The position numbers and the translations under genes were made by a program. From Gnetum montanum (lineage: Eukaryota > Streptophyta > Gnetopsida > Gnetales > Gnetaceae): a stretch of 64,000 nucleotides of DNA. Within the stretch, counting starts at the first letter, position 1. The number at the start of each line of letters is the position of its first letter. Location: the NCBI GenBank assembly GCA_015680685.1, contig MNCI01005876.1, positions 306,175-370,174 of the forward strand, in the 5' to 3' direction. Below the pieces are notes generated by a model, which ran no database searches, had not been told where the DNA came from, and saw only the letters and a list, made by a program, of their open reading frames with translations. This document shows, one piece after another, positions 1 through 11,090 of this stretch.

Positions 1-950
1 TAAAAATCAACTTCAACTCAACCTTCTAATTGAATTATTGAGTATTTATAGCCTTTGAATTTAAAACAAAGAGATTTCTTGATGCAATAGTGACACTACA
101 AAGAGCTTTTCTAGTTGGTTTGAGTATTATGGCTTTACCTAGACAAGTAGAAGATGTATAAGTATGTTATCCTTGGCCTAGAATGCATTCACTTTTATGG
201 GCATGGCTAGTTCAAACAAAAAGTTACAATATACATTCTATGAAAAACTAAAACATTGCTAGATAAAATTCACTAACTTTAACATGTTCTTGAAGTTTCA
301 CTAGCATCATAGCAACTTAAAACCTTGCCTAATAATTCTCAAAAACACCAATAATAAAAACTTAAGTCACTTAGCTCATAGAAATTATTGTTAAATATCT
401 CACATCATCAAATCCTTCAACTATAAACATGATGTTTAATCACATTAGTGTAATGAGTTTAGTGCAAACAAGATCATACAAAATATCATTGAAGAACTTG
501 CCATCTCTCCTTAACTACGATAAGTTATTCTCTTAGCTTATAAACATAATAAAATTAGGACTATACGTGATTCATAGGCTGTGCAAAATGTTGAATCATA
601 TACAATATTACAAAGGTATAGTATTCTTACTTACATCTAATAAAAAATTTTAAGAAGTAGAGCATCTAATTACAATCTTCTTCAAGCATCTTTTGGAAGA
701 GCACATATTTTGACATCTACCATAAATGGTAAAAACCTTTGAAAATGCTTCCTAAGACTCATCAACCTTAATCAAAATGTTTGTTTTTATTTTATTGTTA
801 ATGTTTCTTGTGGAAGAAGTTTTGGTATAGTCTTAATTCATGCTCTATATCTTTTAAGCATATTAATGCTTAGGTAAAGTATACCTTGAAATTTTAACTT
901 TATCAATCCTTATGCAAGCCCTCTTCTCAATCAATGTGTATCTATCTTAA
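1..950. other. AT-rich intergenic/decayed repeat sequence
   Basis: No open reading frame of note and no recognisable transposon domain. The base composition resembles the surrounding decayed LTR sequence. I see nothing I can name here. Confidence 0.6.
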
Positions 951-1099
951 TAATGACATGTTACCGTAGTAGTAAGACACTTGATTTGGAAGCTTTAGGT
1001 CATAAGTTTGATTCTAGTAGGTAATGCTAAGTTATATTAAGTTCTAACTGGACTATATATCTTCAAGTGTATCTATGTTTTACTTATTTTTGGTTCCAG
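951..1099 (+). repeat. tRNA-like (SINE-like) repeat, copy 1
   Basis: This block aligns with 1363-1510. Near its start is a box A-like string (GTAGTAGTAAGAC) and about 40 bases on a box B-like string (AGTTTGATTCTAG), which is the order and spacing of an internal Pol III promoter in tRNA-derived SINEs. The shared tail ends in TTTGGTTCCAGCAC and leads into a C-rich tract. No terminal poly(A) or clean target-site duplication is visible, so the SINE assignment is an inference from the boxes and from the duplication. It could also be a diverged tRNA pseudogene carried in a longer repeat. Confidence 0.45.
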
Positions 1100-1262
1100 C
1101 ACCATCCTTTCCACCTCCCCACTTTCCAACCCTCCCCGACATCCCCACATTCCACCTCCCCCAACCCCACCTCCCCCACATTCCCCAACCCCCCCGATCC
1201 TTCCTTTCCTCACCTTCACCCCCCTTCTTCCACACCCCCATGCTCCCCAAGGCATCCCCCAC
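1100..1262. repeat. C-rich, almost G-free strand-asymmetric tract
   Basis: About 160 bases of the plus strand are mostly C and T with many runs of 3-7 C and only a handful of G. The minus strand therefore has repeated G-runs of the kind that can form G-quadruplexes. The four short reading frames across it, rich in Pro/Ser on plus and Gly on minus, are composition artefacts. It directly follows SINE-like copy 1. Confidence 0.8.
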
Positions 1263-1362
1263 AATTACATATTTATTTTATATATGTATATTGTTTGTGA
1301 AGCATTGGTTAATTTGTTAAAGAATGTGGCTTATGGTTTATAAGTCACAATCTTGATTTCAA

Positions 1363-1510
1363 TAATGACATGTTAGTCTAGTAGTAAGACACTTGATTTG
1401 ATAGCTCTAGGTCATGTGTTCAATTTTGGTGAGCAACATTGAGTTATATAAAGTTCTATTTAAACTATATATTTTGGGTCGTACTTATATTTCGCTTATT
1501 TCGAGTTCCA
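1363..1510 (+). repeat. tRNA-like (SINE-like) repeat, copy 2
   Basis: Second copy of the 951-1099 repeat. The box A-like string TTAGTCTAGTAGTAAGAC is closer to the consensus than in copy 1, while its box B-like string (TGTTCAATTTTGG) is further. The tail again ends in a GAGTTCC string. A fragment of the same tail followed by C-rich sequence recurs at about 1590-1645. Confidence 0.45.
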
Positions 1511-1760
1511 AAAAAAATTTGATTTCAATGGTATGCTAACTTAGAACATGATTATGTTGTAGTTAAGTTCAATAAAAACATCATGTTAGCTTATTTTGGG
1601 TTCCAACACACCCCTATCGCCCTTCCCCCCAATGTGTACCTATCTTATTTTTGTTGTAGGATTACAACCCTTCTCTAGGATAGTTTAGATAACTTGTTTT
1701 ATGTGGTTGCTAGTCTCTAGTTATAATAAGACATAGATATCCACACCTAGCTTTTTCTTG

Positions 1761-2456
1761 TTTAAATGAGCTAATTATGGCTAATTCTAAAGAAACTATA
1801 ATATACTTCAAAGAAAGTGTTGTATTGTATAAAACTATTAGCTTTTCCTTTTCGTTTTTTCTTAACATAATAGTGAATATCAATAACTTATATCATTCAT
1901 TTAACTCTAATTTTACATAACTAATAGAGTGAATGGAAAAGTTTTACAGAATATGTCATTTATTCATTTTGAGTTTTCTGTGATTAAACTTCTAAAGCTA
2001 AATTTCATAACCGTTTTACTAAATAGAGCTAGAATATAAGATAGAAAATTTATTCAAGAAGCTCAAAATTTTACAAAAGTTGACATTAATTCTATGCTAA
2101 ATTGATTTAAATAAGCTAATAATGACTAATTCTATAGCAATAGTAATATACTTCAAAGAAATTGTTGTATTGCATAAAGCTATTAGCTTTCTTTTTTGGT
2201 TGTTCCTCAACAATATAGTGAATAACAATAACTTCTATTATTCATTTAACTCTAATTTTACATAGGTGATATAATGAATGGAAAATTTTTATAGAATATG
2301 TCATTTTTTTCACTTTGAGCTATCTATTAGTAAACTTCTTGAAGCTAAATGTTACAAAATTTTTACTAAATAGAGCTAGAATCTAATATACAAAAATTAT
2401 TCAAGAAGGTCAAAATTTTACAAAAAATTGCATTAATTCTACACTAAAATAATTTA
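1761..2456. repeat. 345-bp tandem duplication
   Basis: Two adjacent copies, 1761-2105 and 2106-2456, both start with TTTAAAT(G/A)AGCTAAT and stay alignable throughout. Landmarks such as AATATACTTCAAAGAAA and TACTAAATAGAGCTAGAAT recur 345-350 bases apart. Divergence is roughly 15-20% by eye, so the duplication is old. The unit belongs to the LTR-like sequence that continues to 3112. Confidence 0.85.
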
Positions 2457-3112
2457 GAATTGACACTTATATAAGCTATCCCATTTAATTATAATAACAA
2501 AAATAAGCTAAACCTTAGCTTCTAAAGAAAATAATTTATTCCACAACTTATAATTTACTTAAATGTAGTTATGTATAATAAAGCTAAAGAAGTATTAAAA
2601 GCTATATAATTTTAATAAAAATTGATAGAAAACCAAAAGAGATAACTTGGACCTATTTAGAATGCCATTATGGAAACAATGTTTACTAGCATTTCTAAAA
2701 TGTACCCTCCTATTTACAATTTTGTCCAAAGCTTTATATAGTAGCTTTTGGTAGTTACAATAGTTATAAAATTATGGTTTGGTTAGTTTTACATTCTCTT
2801 CATAAAGTTGAAAATTGTTAGAAAATTACTTAAATTCCTAATAGGCTTTCTTTATTTTCTAAATCTATAGTCCTATCGATAACTGTTAATCTAGCTTCCC
2901 ATGATTAAGTAGAAGTTCTGTAGTCTCATTCAATATAGCTAGATTGGTATTGTCAAGTTTTTTAATAAGTTCAATAGCTTCTATCTCACTAATATCTAAT
3001 TCAATTAATGAATTAGTTAGCTCATTTAATATAATGCCTACAATTGAACAAATTTGTTTCAACTCTAATTTCTTTTAAGTAGCCTCTACCATTATCCTTG
3101 TAACTGATATCA
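2457..3112 (-). repeat. Fragment of the long gypsy LTR (third copy)
   Basis: This stretch aligns with 3310-3860 (LTR A) and 13050-13570 (LTR B). Shared landmarks include GATTGACACT..ATA.AAGCTATC near its start, GCTTTATATAGTAGC in the middle and a CTAGCTTCCCATGATTA-like string near the end. It is in the same orientation as LTR A and is cut off by the assembly gap. With 1761-2456 it makes a partial LTR lying next to LTR A, so either the element had tandem LTR-derived repeats or a second LTR fragment was left here. Confidence 0.6.
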
Positions 3113-3266
3113 NNNNNNNNNNNNNNNNNNNNNNNNNNNNNNNNNNNNNNNNNNNNNNNNNNNNNNNNNNNNNNNNNNNNNNNNNNNNNNNNNNNNNNNN
3201 NNNNNNNNNNNNNNNNNNNNNNNNNNNNNNNNNNNNNNNNNNNNNNNNNNNNNNNNNNNNNNNNNN
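3113..3266. other. Assembly gap (154 N)
   Basis: A run of 154 unknown bases lies between two copies of the same LTR sequence. Repeat-induced assembly failure is the likely reason. Any reading frame across it is artefactual. Confidence 1.
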
Positions 3267-6254
3267 AGGAAACAACATTATTCATAAAGTTCAAAAATAC
3301 ATGAAGATGACAATAATTCTGTGTTAGACTAGTTAAGGATTGACACTCATAAAAGCTATCTCATCCAACTAAAATAACAAAATCAACTAAACATTAGCTC
3401 ATAATGAAAATAACCTATTTCAAAACTAATGATTCATTGATGTGTGACTATGCAACTTTCAAGCTAAATAGAAAGGAGAAGCTAACCAACTACAAATACA
3501 AGCTAAAAGACAAAGATAAAAATGATAGAAGAACCTATTTAAAATGTAATTCTATTAAATATTTTTTAAAATCCATTGTTTGATCTTAACTCTCTTTTCT
3601 TCCCCACATCCTCCATGATTTCAATAAGTCTAGTGTGGGATTTATATTGTAGCCTTTGGCAATTACAATCATTATTAAAAATTTAAAGGTCCACATTCCA
3701 CATGTTCTCTTCACATAATTGCAAGATTTTGGACAATTTCTTAGTTAATGAATTCTTTGAATATGAAGCTCTTCTACTGATAACTGCAAAGCTATCTTTC
3801 CATGATTATGATAAATTTTAATAACTTGATTCATGAATATGGCTTAATCCTCTTAATAATCACCCTAATGCTTGTGTTTTCCACAACTAACTTTGTTAGG
3901 AAAGTTGTTATTTATATTGAAGCACCTCTTGTAGTGCTTTGAAGTTTAAGTCAAGCTTTTTCTTAGCAATTTTAGCCATGATTCTAGTAATTACCATTAG
4001 CAAATTCAAATAATCCTATTTATGCTAGATTAATGATTTACTCTTAGATCTTATTTAAATTCCCACTCCTTTCTATATATTTTCATGGGTAGGGTTTTTT
4101 TTCTATAGTCTCTTGTTTAAGCTTCAATGGCAACTTTGTGATTTAATGGTAGTTCTATGTTACTCATAGCTCTATTTCAGTTTTTATCTTTGTTTGTAGC
4201 TTCTAACTTTAGTGGTGATGTCAATTGTAGAGCCCCTTTGCAATATTTTAATAGAGCTATTATTAAGATTTACAAACTCATTTTTTGATGGAGTTGATAT
4301 GAAAGAATTAATTTGAGCTTTTTAGAAGAGCTNCATAGCTACAAGTTCGTATAAATGAAAAATGACTCTAGAAAGTGGTTCTAGCATGTCAACTTTCATG
4401 AAGCTTAAAAGTGATTCCAAAAGTCACTCTACCATGCAAGCTATAGAGTTAGCTTATGTGCGTAGAGGCAAAATCCAGTTCTACAAAGAAGCTCTACAAA
4501 CCACATGATTGTTCTACCATGTCAACTTTTAGAAGAAGTTTGTAGAGCTAAAAATTAGTTGTATGAGCAAGCTTTCCTAGGTAAACTCGTATAAGAGGTC
4601 TGTAAAGCTGAATATGTTTTTACAAACAAGTTTTTCCACATCAACTCATAAGGAAAAATCCTTTACTATTCATGTAAATATAGGTTTGCAAAACTAAAAA
4701 ATGGCTCTATAAAATAGTTCTATGATGNGCTATAGATGAAAATATGCTAACATTGCATTGCTAACATGTTAGAGCATAGTTGTAGAGTAGAAATTTGGTT
4801 CTATGAATTAACTCTACAAGTGAGCTGACATGGTGAAAGATGACATGGTAGATCCATTTTTGCACTACTCTTGTGGAATCAAATTTCAACTTTACCAAAG
4901 GTACTTGCCCTCTAGAGCTAATGTCGTAGAATCTAATGTGGCTGATAGAACAACATTGTAAAGTCATTTTTAGGTTCTACAAGCTTCCTTTATGAGGTAA
5001 CATAGTGAAGCAATGACATGTCTTGTAGATCTAAATCTTGGTTGTATAATCAAAGTTCTCTCCTTGTAGCTGATGTGGTAGATGAGGCATTTAGATTGAG
5101 CTTTATCATCTAGATGACAAATGCACCCTTATAACTTCCCAATTACCAACTTTAATTCTTTTTATGAGCTTATTTTTTTTTGTTATTGGGCCCATCTTTA
5201 CATAACTCATGTGCAAAGTTTATCTTGATACGAAATTCTCATCTACATGAAAATTTATATTAAATCCAAATAATGACATGGTATGCACATTGAACTAAAA
5301 TTTATTTATAAACTTAACTACTTCAATAGCTAACATGGAAGATGAAAAAAATGTAAATAACTATTTCTTCTTTCATATAGATGGAAAATCATCAATATTC
5401 CTAAAATAATGTAATAGCTAAAGGTTTAAGAGCTTACATGGTAGAGCTATTTAGTAGAACCATTTTGTAGCTTTACGTGGTCATAGAATCATTTCATGAA
5501 GCTACCTTTCCACCTCATAAGAGGGTTTATACTAACAACATTGTACTCTTCAAGCTAAGTTGGCAAAGTTGCTTTGTAGAGCCCAAACATAACTCTACTA
5601 ATTTACCATCACACTTACATGATAAAACCAATCAAGGCTCCTCTTCTTAAGGCCAGTTATGATCTATAAAGTTGAGTTAGGAAAGATACTTTCTTTTTCT
5701 TATCACTAAAACAAATCATCTAATTAAATAGCTAACATGGCAAAAAAAAAGCCTCTTTTTTTAATTAAGATCCTTTTATTTGAAATGAGGATTTTTTTCA
5801 TTACTTAATTATTTGTTCTAATGTTCATTATCATGAAATTGGTTTTTAAGCTATGTGATTCCATTTTGGATGAGCTTGACTTAATAAAAAATGACTTCAA
5901 AATTTAACTAATATAAGCTCTATTTCTAATGTTTAATTAGCTAATCTATGTAGTGTCTTATTTAACTCAAAAACTCTAACTTTCTGATAACTAATCATAA
6001 ATCCTTAGAAGTGTCTGCTCTAATTCGAAACTCTTTTCCTACAAATTTTAAAATGCACTAGACTTTCATTAAAGCTTTTTCCAACATTTCTTAATGGGAG
6101 TCCATCTTAAAGAATCTTCGATGGCTTAAACTCTAGTTCACTCATTAATACTACTTAGAACTTTCTTCACTTCAATGTAGGTGTGAGAAGAGTTAAGCTT
6201 GTAATTGTATGATTAAAGTTGTTCCATGTCAATGTTTAATTGTTGCACTAGCAA
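3267..6254 (-). repeat. LTR A: 3' LTR of minus-strand Ty3/gypsy element 1
   Basis: Aligns as a direct repeat with 13005-16765, collinearly over about 3 kb. Landmarks include TGTGAGAAGAGTTAAGCTTG at 6182 against TGTGATAAGAGAAGGATTGAG at 16691. On the minus strand the LTR would start TGCTAGTGCAAC at 6254, preceded by a purine-rich string (GGGGAAAAT) that fits a polypurine tract. The internal region to its right encodes IN closest to this LTR, as expected for a 3' LTR. The left end is lost in the gap. It holds many short TAGA..TCTA palindromes (for example at 4790) and single N bases at 4333 and 4728. Confidence 0.75.
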
Positions 6255-6266
6255 TTTTCCCCAAAT
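6255..6266 (-). other. Putative polypurine tract of element 1
   Basis: The plus strand reads ATTTTCCCCAAA, so the minus strand reads TTTGGGGAAAAT immediately before the proposed LTR start. Position and purine content fit; no experiment or alignment supports it further. Confidence 0.4.
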
Positions 6267-7300
6267 AATAGACTTCTTTAATGTGACATTTATGTACATT
6301 CATAGACAACTAACTACAAATCAAAACATTTTTAAGTGGAGAAAACCCTTGCAGCTTAAGGCTAATAGGAATGAAAAAACCCTAATCTTAAAACTTTAAA
6401 AACAAAACATACTGAATCTAAGCTAGTAAACTAGGTGACATTTTATAGTAATCATTACTTTCCTGAGAACTTAAGTTGAGAGGCTTCATCATACTCTAGT
6501 TTGATAGTAACTTTAGCAGCTATCATAGCTTATGCTTCCTTGTGCCAATATTGGTTCCCCTTAGGCTTTGCTGAGATGGTATCTTCTTTTATCTTATGCT
6601 ATTTTTCTGATTTCTTTTCTAAATTTTTATGCCTTTGTTTAATTCCATTCTTTGGAAAATTTTCTAATACCTCCTTCTAATTGAAGGCCTGATTTAGACT
6701 TTCTTTGTAGTAATTCTTCCTTAATAAAAGGTCAAAGTACTTTGTAATTTTGTCCTATCTAATAATATGGATTAATCTTCTACTTGTTAGGGAATCTAAG
6801 AGCCATGGAATGGATAGACTATCATAAGCTATCCCGTATGAGATATTTTCATGAGAAGACCCTTTATACATGTTCTAGATAACCCCTATAATGAGATGGG
6901 ATGAAGGGTTTTTCTCTCATGTTAACTCTCTTTGGGCTTGCAAACAATCTTTTTCTCACTATGCACCTTGATTTTCCATCCATGATATACTTATGGATTT
7001 TATAGCTCAACTTTAGCCCTATTATATAGTCCTAATTTGTTACACATGATATGTACATATTTACAATTCTGTCAACCATTGTTGGATGTCTCTAAGTGGG
7101 TGGTTGCCTGAAATAATGCTAAAAATGAAGGGTGTTAAATAGATAGTTTAATGCCTATCCATCTAGTGAAGTAAGCTTAAACATATTTTTAGCCACTTAT
7201 TACTTAATCATCAAAGGGCTAATTCACCTAGCGAAAAATTTATTAGCTCTATCTTTCACATTAGCTTTCCACAACAAAGCCAAGTCCCCTTCTCTAAATG
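6267..7300. other. Element 1 sequence between IN and 3' LTR, no gene seen
   Basis: AT-rich sequence downstream of the integrase remnant on the minus strand. I recognise no domain. It is probably the decayed IN C-terminus and 3' untranslated region. Confidence 0.5.
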
Positions 7301-7309
7301 ACTTCTATT

Positions 7310-8260
7310 ACACTTGGTGATGAAGCCATTATTTCATTAATGCTACATTATGTAAGAGCTTATGTTGTGCTTCCTTAATGTTCAATTCCATCTTTAATAA
7401 TAAATCCATTTAAAGCACATTGCTTGTCTAATCATGAACTATAATTTTCAATAAATCTATTTTCTAAAGTTACAATTGTATTATTTGTATAGGCATTCAA
7501 CCTAGAAACTAAGTTCAATGGTGAGGTACCTATTGATTTCTTTATTCTAATCTTATCAGTCCATAGGGCTCCTTGTAATAGTTCATGCTAGTTTCCTTCA
7601 TTATTATCCATGGAATGCTTGATGTATATGATCAAGTTTTTGTTAGTGGATTCAGCTAGACTGTTTCCCTATGGGTAATAGTAGGAAGAGGAATAGAGTA
7701 GAATTGATTTCTTTGATGTCCATCCTATAAACTCAACTGATTGAAAAGTTGTGCTATTATTAATTACTAATGGCTCCAGTAATCCAAAATGACTTACAAT
7801 GTATTACTTAAGAAATTTTATTACACCAAAGGATGTACTTCATCTTAACACTCTAGCTTCTACCTAGTTGATGAAATAATTGGTAGCTATTAAGATAAAT
7901 CTATGTCTCGATTTTGATCAAGTAATAGCTCTTATAAAATCCAATCCTCATCTTTCAAAAGACATATATACTATTACCATTTTTAGTGGAGCATTAGCCT
8001 TTCTTAGCTTTCGTTCATGAATCTGACACTTATGACAAGTTATAATTTTGTTGGTCACATCCTTACACATTGTGGGCCAATAAAAATCATAACATAATAT
8101 ATGTTGCATCGTGATCCTAGGAAATTCATACTGTAAGCCATCATGATCATGGAAATATTTTAATATGCCTTCAATTTTTTGATTTAATGCACATTTCAAT
8201 AAAATATCTCTAAAATCCTTTCTATATAGAGTTCCTTCAGTATAGAGCTTTTTCTTTACT
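7310..8260 (-). pseudogene. Ty3/gypsy integrase remnant (element 1)
   Basis: Integrase inserts the cDNA copy into the genome. Reading right to left, the HHCC zinc-binding region is clear in the open segment 7948-8199, with FHDHDG, then HILCYDFYWPTM and ITCHKCQIHE. The catalytic core follows, with GLDFIRA and LIATNYF in place of the usual (V/T)DYF, so the first Asp is lost. The Glu region at about 7636-7668 reads NSLAESTNKNLI and keeps the Glu. An ALW-type motif (ALWTDKIRIKKSIGTSP) follows. Several stops and at least one frameshift interrupt it. Its place after RT and RNase H is the gypsy order. Confidence 0.85.
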
Positions 8261-8299
8261 TATTAATAGATTCTTGGAAATCTCTTAGCTAATAATGAA

Positions 8300-8640
8300 T
8301 TTTACTATATCATCATAAAAATTGGTATTTTAAGAGAAAATTAGTATTTCTTACTTTGATTCTTTTGCCATCATCCTAGATAATCCCATATTCTTACTAT
8401 TTTGTAGGTTGCAAAACTGAATTGTTAAAGCTTGATTATCTAGTTAGCTCTTTTTAATCTAATTTCATTTTGGGATAGGAATAGTCTTATAGCTGGCTCT
8501 ATGGTTAAAATATGAACTAAAGAATTTTGTAAATAGTACCTAAAATGTCCCAAGGCTTTTATCATGGTAATCAAAAAATTCAGTTGGCTTCTCTTCTATT
8601 TCCTTCTTTTATGTTAGTACTACAACCAATGAGTCTTTTA
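8300..8640 (-). pseudogene. gypsy-type RNase H remnant (element 1)
   Basis: RNase H degrades the RNA strand of the RNA-DNA hybrid during reverse transcription. The minus strand gives KALGHFRYYLQNSLVHIL followed by PAIRLFLSQNEIRLKRAN, which matches the usual FRHYL..VHVFT..A(I/L)..L segment of the gypsy RNase H. It lies between RT and IN. Stops at conserved Trp and Gln sites show decay. This is distinct from the archaeal-type RNase H at 9880-10425. Confidence 0.65.
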
Positions 8641-8699
8641 AAGAGAAAACATATAGCCAAAAATCTTTCTTCAAATTTGGCTTTACCATATATGCAGCT

Positions 8700-9760
8700 T
8701 ATAAAATGGCTTCTTTAATTGATTTAAAAATTTAACCGAATCTTTACTCTTTCTTACTTTAACATCCTTTTTCAACATATGTAAAAGAGGCTTTGTTATT
8801 TCAAGAAATCCAAGAATAAATTTCTTAATAAAGTTTATATTTCTAAAGAATGACCTTAACGTCTTTTTATTAATAGGATGTTATATATCTTGAAAGGATT
8901 TTATTCTAGCCTAATCAATAGCTATTCCTTTCTGACAAAATATATGCCTAATTAAACTACCTAACTTTACTCCAAAAATACACTTTTCAGGATTCATAGA
9001 GATACCAAACTCTTAAAATATATTAAATATCTTCTATAAGTGACAGATATGATCTTGCTCATGTTTGAATAAATTGTAACATCACCTAAATAAATGGCAA
9101 TAAACTTATCTATAAGTTCTATTAAAGCTATATCCATAGCCCACTAAAAAGTAGCTCCAGTGTTTGATAATCCAAAAGGAATTCTCTTATATGCATACAT
9201 TCCCAACTTAGTGATAAATTTTATTTTAAATATGTTATTCTTATCCACTATTATTTGATTATAGTCTTAAAATCCATCTAAAAGAAGTATAATTGACATA
9301 ATGATACCCTTATTAACATTTCATTGATTCTTGGTAGTGGATATCTTTCTTTAATTGAAGCTTCATTCAAATTTATGAAATTGACACATAATCTTATGTC
9401 TCCATGTTTTCCTAACTAGCACTAAATTAGCTATCTAGGATAAATATTTAATTGGATATATTTTCCCAAATGCTAAAAATTTCTTTATTTCAGCATCCAT
9501 TAATGACTCAAAAACTATATTAAACATTTTGACCTTCTATTTGACTATCTTATAGTTCTTTTGTAAAGAAATTTTATGAGTGAAATATTGGGATCAAATG
9601 TTCTTAAATGACCATATGACCAAGGAAAACTATATAAATTTTCTTTGAGAACTTGTATCAATTCCCCTTTTACATTCAATTGAAGCTCTTTCCCAATGTT
9701 GAGAAGCTTTGAAGTATCTTGACATCCCAAATTAACTATTTTATAAGCTTAATCTTTAGG
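8700..9760 (-). pseudogene. Ty3/gypsy reverse transcriptase remnant (element 1)
   Basis: Reverse transcriptase copies the element RNA into DNA. The 9545-9730 segment carries the pre-RT motif SFPWSYGHLRTFDP, equivalent to (D)VFAWSY.D(M/L).. of gypsy polyproteins. Towards the left follow the YXDD box, read as AIYLGDVTIYS at 9078-9095, then EFGISMNPEKCIFGV and KTLRSFFRNINFIKKFI, which fit the RT thumb and connection regions. The first catalytic Asp of the box is Gly, so the enzyme would be dead even without the stops. The combination is typical of Tat-related gypsy elements. Confidence 0.85.
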
Positions 9761-9879
9761 ATTTGAACGTCTAATCATTTCATTAGTTTCAATTTGAATT
9801 CTTCTTCCATTTATAGTATCCTTTGAGGTATTTTTTCCTTGGATTTTAAATCAACTTATTCATGAATTTAACCTCTGAA

Positions 9880-10425
9880 TTCTCCTATGTTATTTAGGAA
9901 TAGAATTATTTGATCATGATTTTTAAATACTTGAAAATAATTCTCATTATCAAGATTAGTTAGCTCTAGTTTTAGCTTAATCATTATTTTATGGGTTCCA
10001 ATTATTTTTGAAAAGTCTTGAGTTAAAGCTACTGGTACAAGTTCATTAGCCTTCTGATTCTTTTCCTTTGGGATGCTTTTAATTTTATATTTTATGAAGT
10101 TTTTGAGTAACCCTACTACTATTTATCTATTAGGTTTAAGGAATGAGCTCTTAACACTGCACTTTCCCTCAACTTGATCTCATATGAGTTTGAGTCTCCT
10201 TTAATGATTAACTTGGTAATTCCTTTTTCATGTGCTATTCTCAAGCCTCTACATAAAGCTTCATACTTAGCTCTATTTTTAGTACATGAAAATTTCAACC
10301 GTATAGCTTTTATATCTACTTAACTTCCTCAACCAATTTGGACAATGCCAATTCTTAATCCTTTCAAATTACAAGCTCCATAAGAATATAGTTGCCAAAA
10401 TTATTTTAATTGGTCATTAGAATGC
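9880..10425 (-). pseudogene. Archaeal-type RNase H (aRH) remnant upstream of RT (element 1)
   Basis: Some plant gypsy elements, the Tat lineage in particular, carry a second RNase H of archaeal type. On the minus strand I read LYSYGACNLKGLRIGIVQ, then AIRLKFSCTKNRAKYEAL, GLRIAHEKGITKLIIKGDSN, and a tail IPKEKNQKANELV followed by a VFKNHDQIILFLN linker. These match the aRH signatures (FDGA, (A/E)YEAL, GDSQ, PRE.N..AD.LA) and its usual trailing linker. The first catalytic Asp is Tyr and the Glu of AEYEAL is Lys, while the Asp of GDS is kept. It lies between protease and RT, whereas the plus-strand Tat-like element in this window has its aRH after RT. Confidence 0.75.
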
Positions 10426-10734
10426 ATAACTTGTACCTCTTAGATTGAGCTAACTTCTAATTCAACTTATCTTAATTCCAGTCTTTTATTTTTTTCATCT
10501 AAAGCCACATTCTTTATCATTAATAACTTGTTATATATAGAATTATGATTTATTTCCCTTTCCCATGGAAACCACATGTGAATAATTAATAGCTATGTAT
10601 CCAGAAAACTTTTGGCTCCAACTTCTACTTAATAACAAGCTATAAGAATCATGGATATTAGATACTTGAATAGTGATCCTCATCTTGACCCTTTAATTTG
10701 AAGTTAGTTGAAGTAACATGTTTGATAATTGGCC

Positions 10735-11090
10735 TATTATTCTAACTCTACTCTTGTGAACGTGAATGATTTTCTCATCTAATTGTTCTAATTTTAATTG
10801 TAGCTAATCACATATTGTCATTAGCATCAATGTTGAACTAGCTCTTGAATCAACCAAACAATTATGCAAATACCTTCTTTTTAGCTTGATAGATATGAAA
10901 GAAGGAGCATATATGTTAACCACAACATGTATTTTGTTGATAGATTTATCGTTATGAATATAATTTGTGGTAACATTTGCCACTTTCTTCTTGTTCTTAA
11001 TTCCTCTAAAATTATTTTGGAGTATCATTTCATTTGGAGTATCTAATATAGACTAATATTAGTCTTAATCCTTTTTAAATATTCTATTAT
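10735..11090 (-). pseudogene. Retroviral-type aspartic protease remnant (element 1)
   Basis: The protease cuts the gag-pol polyprotein. The open segment 10804-11028 ends LHNCLVDSRASSTLMLMTIC, which matches the (L)VDSGAS active-site loop of gypsy proteases with Gly changed to Arg. It follows gag and precedes aRH and RT. The same sequence is present in diverged form at 16775-16990, next to LTR B. Confidence 0.75.

Noticed and set aside
1067-1320. Four overlapping short ORFs (two per strand) at the C-rich tract
   Set aside because: They arise from the skewed composition; Pro/Ser-rich on one strand and Gly/Trp-rich on the other, with no family resemblance.
951-1440. A functional tRNA gene
   Set aside because: Box-like strings are present but no complete cloverleaf with a plausible anticodon arm; duplicated together with non-tRNA sequence.
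3022-3294. ORFs running across the N gap
   Set aside because: Their length comes from unknown bases being read as open codons.
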